The notes: generated by a model from the sequence alone, not told the origin. Shown: positions 1-9,084, numbered from the stretch's first letter. The stretch is 64,000 nucleotides of DNA from Methylotenera sp. L2L1 (GCF_000744605.1 NZ_JQMG01000001.1:1116001-1180000), one strand, 5' to 3'. Program-made: numbers and translations.

Positions 1-255
1 ATGCTTACAGCCCTTACTTGCCGCAAAGGCTGCCGCGTGAGCAGAGCGCACGCCACTGTGGCAGTAAAATACAACGCTGTCTGCTTTGGTGAGTGACTCA
101 TACTGCACTGGCAGCATCGCGAGTGGGATGTGTATTGCATTTTGAATCACACCACGTGCCACTTCGTCGTCATTGCGTACATCCACTAATAACAGAGATT
201 GTGTGGTCAGCATGACCGATAAGTCATGGGCGTCGATTTCGTTGTATGTGCTCAT
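1..255 (-). CDS. Rhodanese-like domain protein, 3' end outside window
   Basis: The minus strand reads from an ATG at 255 without a stop to the window edge, giving 85 residues. The product has the rhodanese layout: an N-terminal LLLVDVRNDDEV segment and the active-site loop CHSGVRSAHA, whose cysteine would carry a persulfide sulfur in thiosulfate:cyanide sulfurtransferase-type chemistry. It starts directly at the domain with no signal peptide, as in small cytoplasmic single-domain rhodaneses. The C-terminus and the neighbouring gene lie outside the window, so its partner or pathway cannot be judged. Confidence 0.85.
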   Translation of the reverse strand, partial: MSTYNEIDAHDLSVMLTTQSLLLVDVRNDDEVARGVIQNAIHIPLAMLPVQYESLTKADSVVFYCHSGVRSAHAAAFAASKGCKH

Positions 256-579
256 TAAATAAACCTGAAGTAACTAATAAATAAGAGGGAGCCAAAAATA
301 ATCCTTTGTTTGCGATTAATTGTCAGCAACACTAGACACAACTGGCATGTCACACAAACTGATTTTCTTATGACTACCATATGGTAATACAAAAAATAAC
401 TTATAAAGTACAAAGCTTAAATATTATTGAATAAATCATAATATGCATACAAAGCAGAACTTAAGGTTTTAAAAAACAAGATTTTAATATTTGGAATTAT
501 AGGTACCTAATTTTACAAAATGATACAAACTGCGTTATGCTCTAGCTGCTTGTTATTTTCGTAGAAAATAGGGGGAAGT
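256..579. other. AT-rich intergenic region with a 12-bp palindrome
   Basis: No ORF with coding character is visible here. The stretch separates the divergent rhodanese and HsdR-N-like genes, so promoters for both should lie in it. A perfect palindrome TACCATATGGTA sits at 375-386 and could be a regulator site. I see no RNA gene or repeat. Confidence 0.4.
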
Positions 580-1344
580 ATGGCAATACCAAAAAAGGTA
601 GTAGATCGCATAGTCAATAATCTAAAGCGCTTTCAAACCATACTTGCTGAGGCGAAGAATAGAGATATTAGCGAGTCTGATACAGTAGTAATATTGGCTG
701 ATATGCTTGCTGAGCTACTTGGGTATAAAAAGTATACTGAAATTACAACTGAGTTTGCAATACGTGGAACCTATGTAGATTTGGCTGTTAAGGTAGGTGA
801 AGATGTTAGATTTTTGCTTGAAGCAAAAGCCATTAACGTGGAGCTTAAAGATAACCATATTAAACAAGCTATTGATTATGGTGCGAATCATGGTATTGAA
901 TGGGTTGTATTAACTAATGGTGCTGTTTGGCAAGTCTATAAAATTTACTTTAAACAACCAATAGATAAATCACTTATCTTTGAAGTTGATTTAATAAAAA
1001 CGTCCCCCAAAAACCAGCAACTGATTGAATGCTTTGGTACGCTAAGTCGAGAAGGATTTACACAAAGTTCTATGACAGCTTTCTTTCAGCAGCAACAGGC
1101 AACTAGTAAGTTTTCTTTAGCAGCACTACTTACAACAGATAATATGCTTTTGGCGCTGAAAAAAGAGTTGAAAAAAATCAGTCCAACCTTAAAGGTTGAA
1201 GATGAGTTTTTACGTAATGCGATACAAAATGATGTACTAAAGCGTGAGTTAGTTGACAGTGATGAGGCAAGGGCAGCAGCGGATGCAATTAAGAAGGCCG
1301 CAAAGCAGTCAGCAAAGCTGAAGTCCAAAGTGTCAGACCAATAG
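580..1344 (+). CDS. HsdR-N-like nuclease domain protein
   Basis: A 254-residue protein preceded by a GGGGGAAG ribosome-binding site. The middle (about residues 55-125) resembles the type I restriction R-subunit N-terminal domain: ADMLAELLGY, then YVDLAVKV...FLLEAKA, which supplies the D...ExK residues of a PD-(D/E)XK nuclease core, then HGIEWVVLTNGAVWQVYKI. The C-terminal 120 residues are Lys/Ala-rich and helical. No helicase domain and no HsdM/HsdS genes are nearby, so this is not a complete type I system. Stand-alone proteins of this kind are common and usually of unknown role; nuclease activity is inferred from the motif only. It ends at the shared terminator 1453-1481. Confidence 0.75.
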   Translation: MAIPKKVVDRIVNNLKRFQTILAEAKNRDISESDTVVILADMLAELLGYKKYTEITTEFAIRGTYVDLAVKVGEDVRFLLEAKAINVELKDNHIKQAIDYGANHGIEWVVLTNGAVWQVYKIYFKQPIDKSLIFEVDLIKTSPKNQQLIECFGTLSREGFTQSSMTAFFQQQQATSKFSLAALLTTDNMLLALKKELKKISPTLKVEDEFLRNAIQNDVLKRELVDSDEARAAADAIKKAAKQSAKLKSKVSDQ

Positions 1345-1452
1345 AGTTCTGTGATCTGCTTGCTCTTGTTTGCTATCCACGCAAGTGACTTTCAAACACC
1401 ATCAATCTCTTAGCAATTGACAGACTTAGCCACAATTAGTTTTTAGACTACG

Positions 1453-1481
1453 AAAAATAGCGCCCAATAGGCGCTATTTTT
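1453..1481. terminator. Bidirectional rho-independent terminator
   Basis: A perfect 12-bp stem (1453-1464 with 1470-1481) encloses the 5-nt loop CAATA, with A/T runs at both outer ends. It lies between two convergent genes and can serve both. Confidence 0.85.
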
Positions 1482-1503
1482 ACGTGCGGAATTGGTGAGG
1501 GTG

Positions 1504-3030
1504 TTAGAAAGAAAAGTCCCACTGCGCCCAAACTCTAGTTTCATCATCTTTTTCTAGCTTAATCGGGTCTTCTACACTGAGCCGGCTTAGTTGCAAGCTT
1601 AGTTTGTTGAAGTGACCTTCCAAAAAGTAGTTAATCACAGCACTTAGTTCGGTCTGCTTATCATGGTCACGGTCAGTATCCATGTCTACAAAAGCGTATC
1701 GCCCAGCTAGCTCAAGGTTTTCCGGGATAAAAGCTATTTGACGATGTGGGAAATAGCCCGCTTGAACAAAGCCACCAAGTAATTTTGTTTCTTCATCGTT
1801 ATTGAGAGTGTCTTTAATTCTTTTCGCATGCAATTCATGCAAGAAAGAAAAGCCATTCCATTTGAAATGCACTTCTTCCATCATTTGGCTGATTTCGTAT
1901 TGGCCAGACTTTGCGCCACCATCAGCAAAAGCTTTAGAGGGATCTCTATACCTATTTTTAGTTGGCGTAATCAAATCCGTTAGGTTTCTACAGCTCCTGC
2001 TATCTGTTTCAAAGGCTGTACATTTGCTTCGATTTGAATTGGCTGCCACAGAGATGTTTAATGCGGGTTGCTCATGACGCTCGATATCAGATTGGCTAAA
2101 CTTCATTTCGCCACCCAGTGCATTCCACTGCAATCTGCCAGAGTACATGATGTTGCCATCGTCATTATTTCTCTCACCTACGCCTAGCCCTGTAAATGCA
2201 CCAGCATAGTAAATCATGTCATACCAAGCACCTGGAAACAAATTCCCTTTCACTTCAATACCTTGTTGACGGTCAACCGTGAAGATGTCATTAACAATAG
2301 AGCGGTTAACAAATTGTTGGCTACCAGATGAAGTAATCCGTTCATTATTGTAAGAGACCTTGCCGCGGCCAACTCGTACTTGAGCCCATTTGTATTTGTC
2401 TACAGTTAAGTTCAAATCTCTCAGTACAGGTTGAGACCAATCGTATTGCAGGTAATATTTTAACCAAGGGACGTATGCATGCCCATTAAGCTTGGTGCGC
2501 GCCCGACGAATCATGAATGACTTTTCGTCTTTATCTAAGTCCGCCAGTGTGCGCGGGTCGCCATCAAACGGCTCTGCAAAGCGTGCTTGTACTCTATTTT
2601 GAATTGCGAGTGAGAACTTATCATCATCCGTTCTAAACTCGAAACCATTTTTCCCGTAGCTGAGATTAGCTGGGGTGTAGCCCTTTTTCTCTTTTGGTTG
2701 GGCTGGTGTTATGGCAACGTCATCGCTCAAATCTGTATTTGTCGAATCTGCATCTAAGCTATTGCTTACTTTTGTGGTGGGCGCCTGCTTATCTGCTTGA
2801 GTGCGTTGTTTTGATTTAAGCTCTGCTTCAATTTCTGCTTTTAGCGTTGCCTTTAATTGGTCGATCTCTTCTTTTTTCTCAAAAGACCCTAATTTGACGC
2901 GATTGTCACCTGGTGCAGCGTAAATCTGTTGCGTATTAGTGTCGACATACAAATCTAAAGCGAATGCAGGGTTGAACCATGATGCACTCATCATAGCTAG
3001 CAAGGCAATTGGCATTCTGGTTATATTCAT
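1504..3030 (-). CDS. Phosphate-selective porin O/P family protein
   Basis: An outer-membrane beta-barrel porin of the OprO/OprP type for anion (phosphate or polyphosphate) uptake. I start it at the ATG at 3030, which gives a clean signal peptide (MNITRMPIALLAMMSASW...AFA); the longer frame to 3150 adds 40 residues without signal-peptide character. After the signal come a short coiled-coil region (about residues 35-65, with KKEEIDQLKATLKAEIEAELKS-type heptads, as in many trimeric OprP-like porins) and a barrel of alternating aromatic strands ending in WDFSF with a terminal Phe, the usual outer-membrane insertion signal. A Pho box at 3218-3235 upstream supports a phosphate-starvation role. Confidence 0.85.
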   Translation of the reverse strand: MNITRMPIALLAMMSASWFNPAFALDLYVDTNTQQIYAAPGDNRVKLGSFEKKEEIDQLKATLKAEIEAELKSKQRTQADKQAPTTKVSNSLDADSTNTDLSDDVAITPAQPKEKKGYTPANLSYGKNGFEFRTDDDKFSLAIQNRVQARFAEPFDGDPRTLADLDKDEKSFMIRRARTKLNGHAYVPWLKYYLQYDWSQPVLRDLNLTVDKYKWAQVRVGRGKVSYNNERITSSGSQQFVNRSIVNDIFTVDRQQGIEVKGNLFPGAWYDMIYYAGAFTGLGVGERNNDDGNIMYSGRLQWNALGGEMKFSQSDIERHEQPALNISVAANSNRSKCTAFETDSRSCRNLTDLITPTKNRYRDPSKAFADGGAKSGQYEISQMMEEVHFKWNGFSFLHELHAKRIKDTLNNDEETKLLGGFVQAGYFPHRQIAFIPENLELAGRYAFVDMDTDRDHDKQTELSAVINYFLEGHFNKLSLQLSRLSVEDPIKLEKDDETRVWAQWDFSF

Positions 3031-3217
3031 GTAATCACCATAAAAGTTGTTGTTAAAGAAGTTGTCAAAAGTTGTTGATGGCATTCTAAAGAGAGAGGCT
3101 AAGGCGCCTATATGCGTCTGCTCGATGCAGTTGATTAAAACTGCTCGCACAATATCAACTAAAGGGGCTGCGTTACTTTGAGTTTTGTTTGATAAGTGCG
3201 CCTAATATTACAATATT

Positions 3218-3235
3218 ATGACAGTAATGTGACAA
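3218..3235 (-). promoter_or_regulatory. Pho box (PhoB site) for the porin gene
   Basis: On the minus strand the sequence TTGTCACATTACTGTCAT has two 7-bp repeats (TTGTCAC and CTGTCAT) whose starts are 11 bp apart, matching the E. coli Pho box CTGTCATAWAWCTGTCAY. A TAATAT -10-like hexamer follows 7 nt downstream. It is about 190 bp before the porin start codon, implying a leader of roughly 165 nt. Confidence 0.75.
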
Positions 3236-3600
3236 ATCCAAGTGCAAGAACATACTTAAGATTAAGTTGGGTTGGGCGTGATGTTGAAATGCGGCCAGCA
3301 TTAAGTCGCAAATATGCGGTTTTCAATTGGAATGAAGCAATCAAGCCTATATTAAGAGTTGGCATGATTAAATAAACGTGTTGCAAGGTGGGGCTGTTAA
3401 TAATATTTAGCGATTAACCTCATGTAAGCTTATTGCTCAAAACTTCTACGATTAGCCGTTTGATATATCCGCCAGTGACTTACACGCGCTATCCCCATCG
3501 CACCCACAAAGTTATCCACACAAATTGTGGATGTGGCTTTGTCTGGGCTATTGCTTTATTTAGCACTTATTTGAGTGCATCATGAGCTGTCACTGCAAAG
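3236..3600. other. Intergenic region without recognised genes
   Basis: No credible ORF or known RNA family was found between the Pho box and the terminator of the phosphoethanolamine transferase gene. Short self-complementary stretches such as TTATCCACA...TGTGGAT near 3510-3530 are visible but not enough to call a feature. Confidence 0.35.
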
Positions 3601-3627
3601 AAAAAGCCACACATTAGCGTGGGCTTT
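3601..3627 (-). terminator. Terminator of the phosphoethanolamine transferase gene
   Basis: On the minus strand AAAGCCCAC pairs with GTGGCTTT (one bulged base) and is followed by TTTTTCTTT. It sits about 40 nt after the stop codon at 3670. Confidence 0.7.
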
Positions 3628-3669
3628 AAAAGTACTGTCATTTGCAATCACGCAAAAAATGGACGAGCG

Positions 3670-5406
3670 CTAATTTATTTCAAGTTTTTTGAGTGATTTT
3701 GCATCATAAGGATTTCCAACGATGATTGGGTAGTCTTTAAACTTATTAGAGACAATACTCTTTGCTTGATCAAAGCCCTTGTAAGTTATTCCCATCAATT
3801 GAGACCAAGTGTAAATAAAGTCTGCATTGCTATATTGCCTATCCAAAGTCGCAGAGTTTTTAAGTAGGTCGTTGGTAAACCAGTCTTTAGACGACCAAGT
3901 GATAAATGGAACGGCGTACATAGGCAAGGTTGGTGAATATTCGTTTCTGCCTTGAAACTCATGATTGTTAGAGTCGTAAACATCATCACCATGATCGGAG
4001 AAGTAAGTAAGCATACTGTGCTGATTGGTTGATTTTAATCTTTGAATCAGGTCGTACACAATACTGTCGTTATAACGAACTGCATTGTCATATTCATTAA
4101 TCTTTTGGATTTTATCTTCAGACAGCCCAGCGTATAAATTTTTGCTATCTTTAAAATAATCAAACGATTTAGGGTAGCGGTATTTGTAAGACATATGTGT
4201 GCCGATTAAATGCACAATAATTAACTTCTTCTCGGCATTATCTTTGAGTGTCTCACTGAATGGCTCAAGTACTTTTTCATCAAAACTATAGGAATTCTGC
4301 GCGCGGGCATTATTGAGCCATATTTGCTTATCTGTTTGTTTTGCAAATGTAGTTAAGATGGTATTTCTTGCCGTTAATGTTTGCTGATTACTAATCCAGA
4401 ATGTTTTGTAGCCGGCTTGTTTCATCATTGCAATTAATGTGGGCTTAGTTTTATATAAATCAGGATTTGTTTGGTCAGCAAAGCTTAGTACCTGTTCTAG
4501 GCTTTCTATGGTGTTAGGTCTTGAAGCATAAACGTGCTTAAACACAGATAGCTCGTCCTTGATTGCGCTAAGCTTTGGGTTGGTATCCCGATGGTAGCCA
4601 TACAGGCCAAAATGCAAGCGTGTTGATGATTCACCAATCACAATCACTACCGTAGTAGGCGATGGTTTTTTAAGTTCTGAAAAGTTATCTAAAGGTGGTG
4701 TTTGGTTGAATTTCATTAAGAATGATTCAACCTCTTTTAACTCTCTTTGATAGTTTGAGTAACCTAAAATCAGCTGCCATGGCGGAGCCGATACTAGGTG
4801 TTTGTTTAAATTTTTGTAAGCAACACTGGCCTTGCCAACCATCACCGCTTTTTTAATCGGATGCGCGATAAATAGCATCAATATGATGAGTGCAAAAACG
4901 TAACCTTTTTTATTTGATATCGCTAAATGATTAGGGATTCTCTTCCATATGAATATAGGAATAATCGAGAAAATGATGAATTTAAATAAAATTGGGAATG
5001 TAAAGTAGTTCAGAAGATATTCTGATGATTCGGCCTTATTGGATTCAAAAATAATAAAAATCAAACTTTGTGAAAGCTCTTGTTTATAAATTAGAAAATA
5101 TCCGAAAGCAGGCAACGCAAACAACCAAATAGCAACCCCCAGAATGGCACTCACTTTTTTGGTATGTTTTGGCAGTAAGAGTATCGGAATCAGCCAGAAC
5201 ACAGCAGTTAGGGTCGTGTCTTTTAATCCCTCAAAAGAAGTAATACCAAAAGTGGAGAGTAAAAGCTGAGTGGTACTGGTTAAGTACCAAAAAAGTAGAT
5301 ATGTCCAAGCAACATGAGGCCAAATAGAGGCTTTTGGATTTGTTGTATTCAAAAGAGGTTTGCTTTCTAAGTGTGATTGAAGTTGTCGTCGAAAAACATT
5401 CTTCAC
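3670..5406 (-). CDS. Phosphoethanolamine transferase (EptA/CptA family)
   Basis: A 578-residue inner-membrane enzyme of the sulfatase/alkaline-phosphatase fold that transfers phosphoethanolamine from phosphatidylethanolamine to lipid A or LPS core sugars on the periplasmic side. Five hydrophobic segments lie in the first 185 residues. The periplasmic domain carries GESSTR (Thr262 is the expected nucleophile), then LYGYHRDTNP, and SDHGDDV near residue 470, which supplies metal ligands. Its length is close to CptA (about 577) and longer than EptA (about 547), so the core-heptose enzyme is possible; sequence alone does not fix the acceptor. It stands as a single gene with its own terminator. Confidence 0.85.
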   Translation of the reverse strand: MKNVFRRQLQSHLESKPLLNTTNPKASIWPHVAWTYLLFWYLTSTTQLLLSTFGITSFEGLKDTTLTAVFWLIPILLLPKHTKKVSAILGVAIWLFALPAFGYFLIYKQELSQSLIFIIFESNKAESSEYLLNYFTFPILFKFIIFSIIPIFIWKRIPNHLAISNKKGYVFALIILMLFIAHPIKKAVMVGKASVAYKNLNKHLVSAPPWQLILGYSNYQRELKEVESFLMKFNQTPPLDNFSELKKPSPTTVVIVIGESSTRLHFGLYGYHRDTNPKLSAIKDELSVFKHVYASRPNTIESLEQVLSFADQTNPDLYKTKPTLIAMMKQAGYKTFWISNQQTLTARNTILTTFAKQTDKQIWLNNARAQNSYSFDEKVLEPFSETLKDNAEKKLIIVHLIGTHMSYKYRYPKSFDYFKDSKNLYAGLSEDKIQKINEYDNAVRYNDSIVYDLIQRLKSTNQHSMLTYFSDHGDDVYDSNNHEFQGRNEYSPTLPMYAVPFITWSSKDWFTNDLLKNSATLDRQYSNADFIYTWSQLMGITYKGFDQAKSIVSNKFKDYPIIVGNPYDAKSLKKLEIN

Positions 5407-5830
5407 ACTGATCGCAATTTACGTACCATATTTATATTTGTTATAAAATTACAATAGAATCAAAAGGATATAATTTTTTTAATTAGAATTTTGTCAAATG
5501 GGGATTTGATAATCTGCAAAACATGCAGATAACACCATACAAAACTTGCGGACTGATGGTGGTGATGTAGTGCTAGAAGGAATTTGAAGTGTTACAACAT
5601 AGAAACTAAGAAACGTCTATCAATGCAGATGAAGTCCAGAGATATCTCAAGAGGCCTTAGTTGCAATGGCTTGGTCTTGATCGCTCGTAAATGGATGGAG
5701 TTGAAAAGCTGAGCACAATTCAGAAATCTTATGGAAATTACTTGTGCACTTTATAGTTTAATTATACTTTTCCTTCAATCACATTTTGATTGTGTGACCA
5801 TATTTCTAATTACCCGTTATAATTTTATAT
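5407..5830. other. Intergenic region between divergent genes
   Basis: AT-rich spacer of about 420 bp upstream of both the phosphoethanolamine transferase and the DNA methyltransferase. Only very short ORFs are present, such as 29 codons at 5623-5712 with no recognisable features. Promoters are expected here. No repeat or RNA was recognised. Confidence 0.35.
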
Positions 5831-6781
5831 ATGATCATAAAACCAACAGCAGTTTCACTATTTACAGGATGTGGCGGCTCAGATGCTGGCGTCATTAAAG
5901 CGGGCTTCAACGTCTTAATGGCAAATGACATCATTCCATACGCCAAAGATACTTATGTGGCAAATCATCCAGAAACACACTATATCCTAGGGTCTGTCGC
6001 AGATATTGAAGCTTTTCCAAAATCCGACCTACTTGTAGGATGTTATCCATGTCAAGGTTTTTCACAGGGAGGGCTGCGTAAAGCAGATAGCACTATTAAC
6101 TATCTGTATCTAGAGTTCGCGAGGGCACTAAATGCAATCAAGCCCAAAGCTTTCATTGTGGAAAATGTGTCTGGTATGGTGCGATCAAATTACAAGCACT
6201 TATTAGATCATCAATTGAAAATATTTTCTGATGCAGGGTATGATGTTAAATACAAGGTATTAAATGCAGCTCACTATGGCGTTGCACAAGAGCGTAAAAG
6301 AATTTTTATAGTTGGCATACGTAGTGATTTCGGGCTAACTTACCAATTCCCAGAAATTACTCATGGTCCAGACCTAGATGCATACGTAACTATTAAAGAT
6401 GCAATTGGTGACCTTCCGCTGTGGCCCGAAGGCGAGTTTTACGACTACGATTTTCACTGGTATTACATGTCTAGAGATCGCAGAAGAGATTGGTCAGAAC
6501 CTTCAAAGACTATTGTTAGTAATCCAAGGCACATGCCTCTGCATCCTGTTAGTCCAATAATGACTAAACTTGGTGATGATAAGTGGGCTTTTACTACAGA
6601 AGATAAGGCAAGACGCTTTAGTTATCGTGAAGCTGCTCGCTTGCAAGGCTTTTCAAAAGATTTTATATTTCCTGAAACACTAAATTCAAGCTTAAGCATG
6701 AAATACAAGGTAGTTGGTAACGCTGTTCCGCCTCCATTATTTGAGGCTGTAGCAAAGGCGCTGCCTGCGATTTGGGATTAA
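5831..6781 (+). CDS. DNA (cytosine-5-)-methyltransferase
   Basis: A 316-residue C5 cytosine methyltransferase that transfers a methyl group from S-adenosylmethionine to DNA cytosines. The conserved motifs appear in order: motif I SLFTGCGGSDAG (residues 9-20), motif IV GCYPCQGFSQGG with catalytic Cys74, motif VI IVENVSGM, motif VIII QERKRIFIVG, and motif X GNAVPPPLFEAVAKAL. The target-recognition region between VIII and X is short (about 100 residues), as in small type II-like enzymes. It converges on a nuclease-like gene and a ParB-like gene, which suggests a modification partner in a restriction or defence cluster. The recognition sequence cannot be predicted. Confidence 0.92.
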   Translation: MIIKPTAVSLFTGCGGSDAGVIKAGFNVLMANDIIPYAKDTYVANHPETHYILGSVADIEAFPKSDLLVGCYPCQGFSQGGLRKADSTINYLYLEFARALNAIKPKAFIVENVSGMVRSNYKHLLDHQLKIFSDAGYDVKYKVLNAAHYGVAQERKRIFIVGIRSDFGLTYQFPEITHGPDLDAYVTIKDAIGDLPLWPEGEFYDYDFHWYYMSRDRRRDWSEPSKTIVSNPRHMPLHPVSPIMTKLGDDKWAFTTEDKARRFSYREAARLQGFSKDFIFPETLNSSLSMKYKVVGNAVPPPLFEAVAKALPAIWD

Positions 6782-6818
6782 GTTTTAAAAATGTCAGTTG
6801 AATTCGCTAAAAATAAAG

Positions 6819-7736
6819 TCAACTATAGATGTAGTCAATTGTCTCCTGAACACATGGCATGGCAGGTAGGCTTGCAAACAAATTGTATTGCTCTAATAGT
6901 CTAGTCATCCTTAGTCGATCAACAATAATTGCTTGACCAATATCGCTTTCTGCCGCCCATCCATCATCTGTATGACGGAGATCTAGTGGTAAAAAGTAAT
7001 AAGTTGCCCATGGATGCATTACGGGTAAGTGAGAGTAGTGTTTCGCGGGTGATGCTTCTAGCTGTTTAAATGTCCATTCATCTTTAGAGCAACCACATTG
7101 AGCAAAAGATATAGGCATGCCTGGTCTATTGTCCGTCATCGGATGCCAAGCAATTAAGTCTATTCCACCATCGCCTCTGTCATTAGTTCTGAAATCACGA
7201 GCTTTGAAATTTGGAGTACATCTTAAATCTTTAGCAATAGCCTGCATTTTGTCATATAAAGTACCTATGTAAGGAGCCTCTGGGCCCCCATTCGCCCAGG
7301 TAGCCCGAATCTCGCTTCCTTCAGGCATCAATTTACTAAACACTTGAAAACAAGTTAACTCAAATAAGCGTGCGAAATCACCTTGCCTAGCACTCTCAAT
7401 GTTTCTCATACAGGAAGCTATTAGTAAGGTTATGTACGCTAGCTGCTTTTGACTTGCATCAAAATTGCAGACTATTGTGTCTCCATCATCGCTTACTTCA
7501 AAAGGATAGCTATCATCAAATTCAATTTGACGTATAAAGGCGAAGTCAGCTAATTGTTTCCATCGGGTCTCTACATTGAATCCATGACCGGTCAAATCCC
7601 TGTGTCGATGCTCAATACCTGCTAAGTCACCTCTAGAAAAACACTTATCAGGGTGAATTAGCGCTCTGAGTTCAACAAAGTCAGTCCAAATAAAAGAATC
7701 AGCGCCTTTAGGAGGGGTATCTAACCTTGTGAGCAT
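6819..7736 (-). CDS. Putative restriction-endonuclease-fold protein next to methyltransferase
   Basis: A 305-residue protein with no family name I recognise. The second half has the arrangement of a Mrr-like PD-(D/E)XK nuclease: RLFELTCFQVF (Glu126), then a gap, RGDGGIDLIAW (Asp189/Asp193), and FAQCGCS where Mrr-type enzymes show QxK; here the usual lysine is replaced, so activity is uncertain. It starts one nucleotide after the ParB-like gene (TGA-T-ATG), so the two should be translationally coupled, and it converges with the methyltransferase 37 nt away. The natural reading is the nuclease part of a restriction-modification-like system; this is inference from motif and context. Confidence 0.6.
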   Translation of the reverse strand: MLTRLDTPPKGADSFIWTDFVELRALIHPDKCFSRGDLAGIEHRHRDLTGHGFNVETRWKQLADFAFIRQIEFDDSYPFEVSDDGDTIVCNFDASQKQLAYITLLIASCMRNIESARQGDFARLFELTCFQVFSKLMPEGSEIRATWANGGPEAPYIGTLYDKMQAIAKDLRCTPNFKARDFRTNDRGDGGIDLIAWHPMTDNRPGMPISFAQCGCSKDEWTFKQLEASPAKHYSHLPVMHPWATYYFLPLDLRHTDDGWAAESDIGQAIIVDRLRMTRLLEQYNLFASLPAMPCVQETIDYIYS

Positions 7737-7737
7737 A

Positions 7738-8817
7738 TCAATCTTCTAATTTATCGCGGATAACGTTACGAATAGACTTAACATCCTCAAAAAGCTTTTC
7801 CGCCAATGCTTGATGGCTTGTTGTTAAAGGTGAGATTTTGAGTATCATACTCCACACAACCTTCACATTTTTAATTGCTGAATCTAATGCGTTTTCAAGT
7901 GAGGCTTGCGGCCCCTCGGTGTACAGATATGCCTCAGCAAGATTACCTGTTTCCATTAAAACAGTCCTAGCGTCATCGCTTGCCACCACAGCGGCTAATT
8001 CATCCAGCTTACGTGTTTCTCCAAGTATTGTCTGACCTTGTTGATCTTTAATAAACATCCAGGCATAAGCAAATTTAAGATTTTCTTCTACAAGCCCCGC
8101 TATTTCTATATCAGTGCTGCCTTGAAGTCCAAGCCATTCATGTATTTTTTTATAACCTAATGCAGTAGTTATATATGTGAATTCGATATCTTTTGGCTCT
8201 AAATTCAATCCAAAAAACTTTGAATCTTCTGCGCGAAGGTAGATTGCTAAGCCCGTTAACAACTGACCCACATATCCAGGTTTGCTACCAATATCCTTTG
8301 CTAGGGCTTTCAATTGTTTTTGTTGCTCTACACCGTTGTAAAATTCATCTCGGAGTTGGGCTAGATATTTAGCTTTAGAGAGTGAATCCCATTCTTTAAT
8401 GCCAGTAATATGGCGATAGCCAAGGTATCTGAGTATTTCTTTACGCGTTTTATAAACTAAACAAGGAAGTTCAAAAGGTGGTTTTTCAATAGCTTCAGTA
8501 ATAATGGTAGCTATACTTGTTTTTCTTCTTGTAGGAGGAAGAACTTGCCCATTCAAAAGTTTTACAGCGGCTAAACGTCTGTTACCTTCTATTACTGTAT
8601 ATCGACCACTCTGTTCTTTGATAACAAGTAATGGTTCGCCAGGGAAGTAACCTTTTTGACCAATTGAGAGCATTAGATCCTGAGCGCCTTCGTCATCTAG
8701 CATTTCCTCAATAACGGCATCCTCAGATTGGGACTTATTAAGGCGATAGAAGCGAGGATTTTCAGGATCAAAATCAATCTCTTCTGTTTTTATCATTACT
8801 ACTTCTACATTGGCCAT
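7738..8817 (-). CDS. ParB/Srx-like N-terminal domain protein
   Basis: A 359-residue protein whose first 90 residues match the ParB-N/sulfiredoxin fold: EEIDFDPENPRFYRL, then GYFPGEPLLVI, then VIEGNRRLAAVKLLNG (residues 75-90), the nucleotide-binding GxxR box of ParB-like CTPases and related nucleases. The remainder is helical, with no recognisable ParB HTH partition module. It is the first gene of a two-gene unit with the nuclease-like gene downstream and is not near parA, oriC or a plasmid replicon, so chromosome partitioning is unlikely. A DNA-scanning or NTP-dependent role in a defence cluster is plausible but unproven. Confidence 0.7.
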   Translation of the reverse strand: MANVEVVMIKTEEIDFDPENPRFYRLNKSQSEDAVIEEMLDDEGAQDLMLSIGQKGYFPGEPLLVIKEQSGRYTVIEGNRRLAAVKLLNGQVLPPTRRKTSIATIITEAIEKPPFELPCLVYKTRKEILRYLGYRHITGIKEWDSLSKAKYLAQLRDEFYNGVEQQKQLKALAKDIGSKPGYVGQLLTGLAIYLRAEDSKFFGLNLEPKDIEFTYITTALGYKKIHEWLGLQGSTDIEIAGLVEENLKFAYAWMFIKDQQGQTILGETRKLDELAAVVASDDARTVLMETGNLAEAYLYTEGPQASLENALDSAIKNVKVVWSMILKISPLTTSHQALAEKLFEDVKSIRNVIRDKLED

Positions 8818-8915
8818 TGCTATTCCTATATCAATAAAGATTTAGCTAACGCTAATTATGCAATATTTATAGCTAGCCTTCGACATTTAAATTCAGTTAA
8901 GTGCTTAATTAGCTC

Positions 8916-8948
8916 AGAAAACAAAAAAGCCCACTTAAAAGTGAGCTT
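8916..8948 (-). terminator. Original tRNA-Phe terminator, now orphaned
   Basis: On the minus strand AAGCTCACTT pairs with AAGTGGGCTT (one mismatch) and is followed by TTTTTTGTTTT. It lies just beyond the 3' tRNA-Phe fragment at 8957-9001, so before the element inserted it would have ended the tRNA-Phe transcript. Confidence 0.7.
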
Positions 8949-8956
8949 AATTTAGA

Positions 8957-9001
8957 TGGTGGCCGGGGCCAGAATCGAACTGGCGACACGCGGATTTTCA
9001 A
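8957..9001. repeat. Left att repeat: 45-bp copy of the tRNA-Phe 3' end
   Basis: This segment is identical over 45 bp to 15863-15907, the 3' part of the intact tRNA-Phe gene (CCA end through the anticodon stem). Identity stops abruptly at 9002. It marks the distal boundary of the integrated element. Confidence 0.93.
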
Positions 9002-9064
9002 CTTTAAAAATCATCATTAATATATTGTTTTAGGCCCGTCCTCACTCACTTAGGCTCGCTAAAT

Positions 9065-9084
9065 CGTGACAAAATTGTCACGTT
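9065..9084. promoter_or_regulatory. Left arm-type site of the element
   Basis: The sequence CGTGACAAAATTGTCACGTT is an inverted repeat (CGTGAC/GTCACG) and matches 18 of 20 bases of 15786-15805 at the other end of the element. Its place 64 bp inside the att repeat suits binding by integrase or the AlpA-like protein. Confidence 0.55.

Noticed and set aside
7738-8817. Chromosome partitioning ParB
   Set aside because: Only the N-terminal ParB/Srx box is present; no parA, parS or HTH module is visible and the neighbour is nuclease-like.
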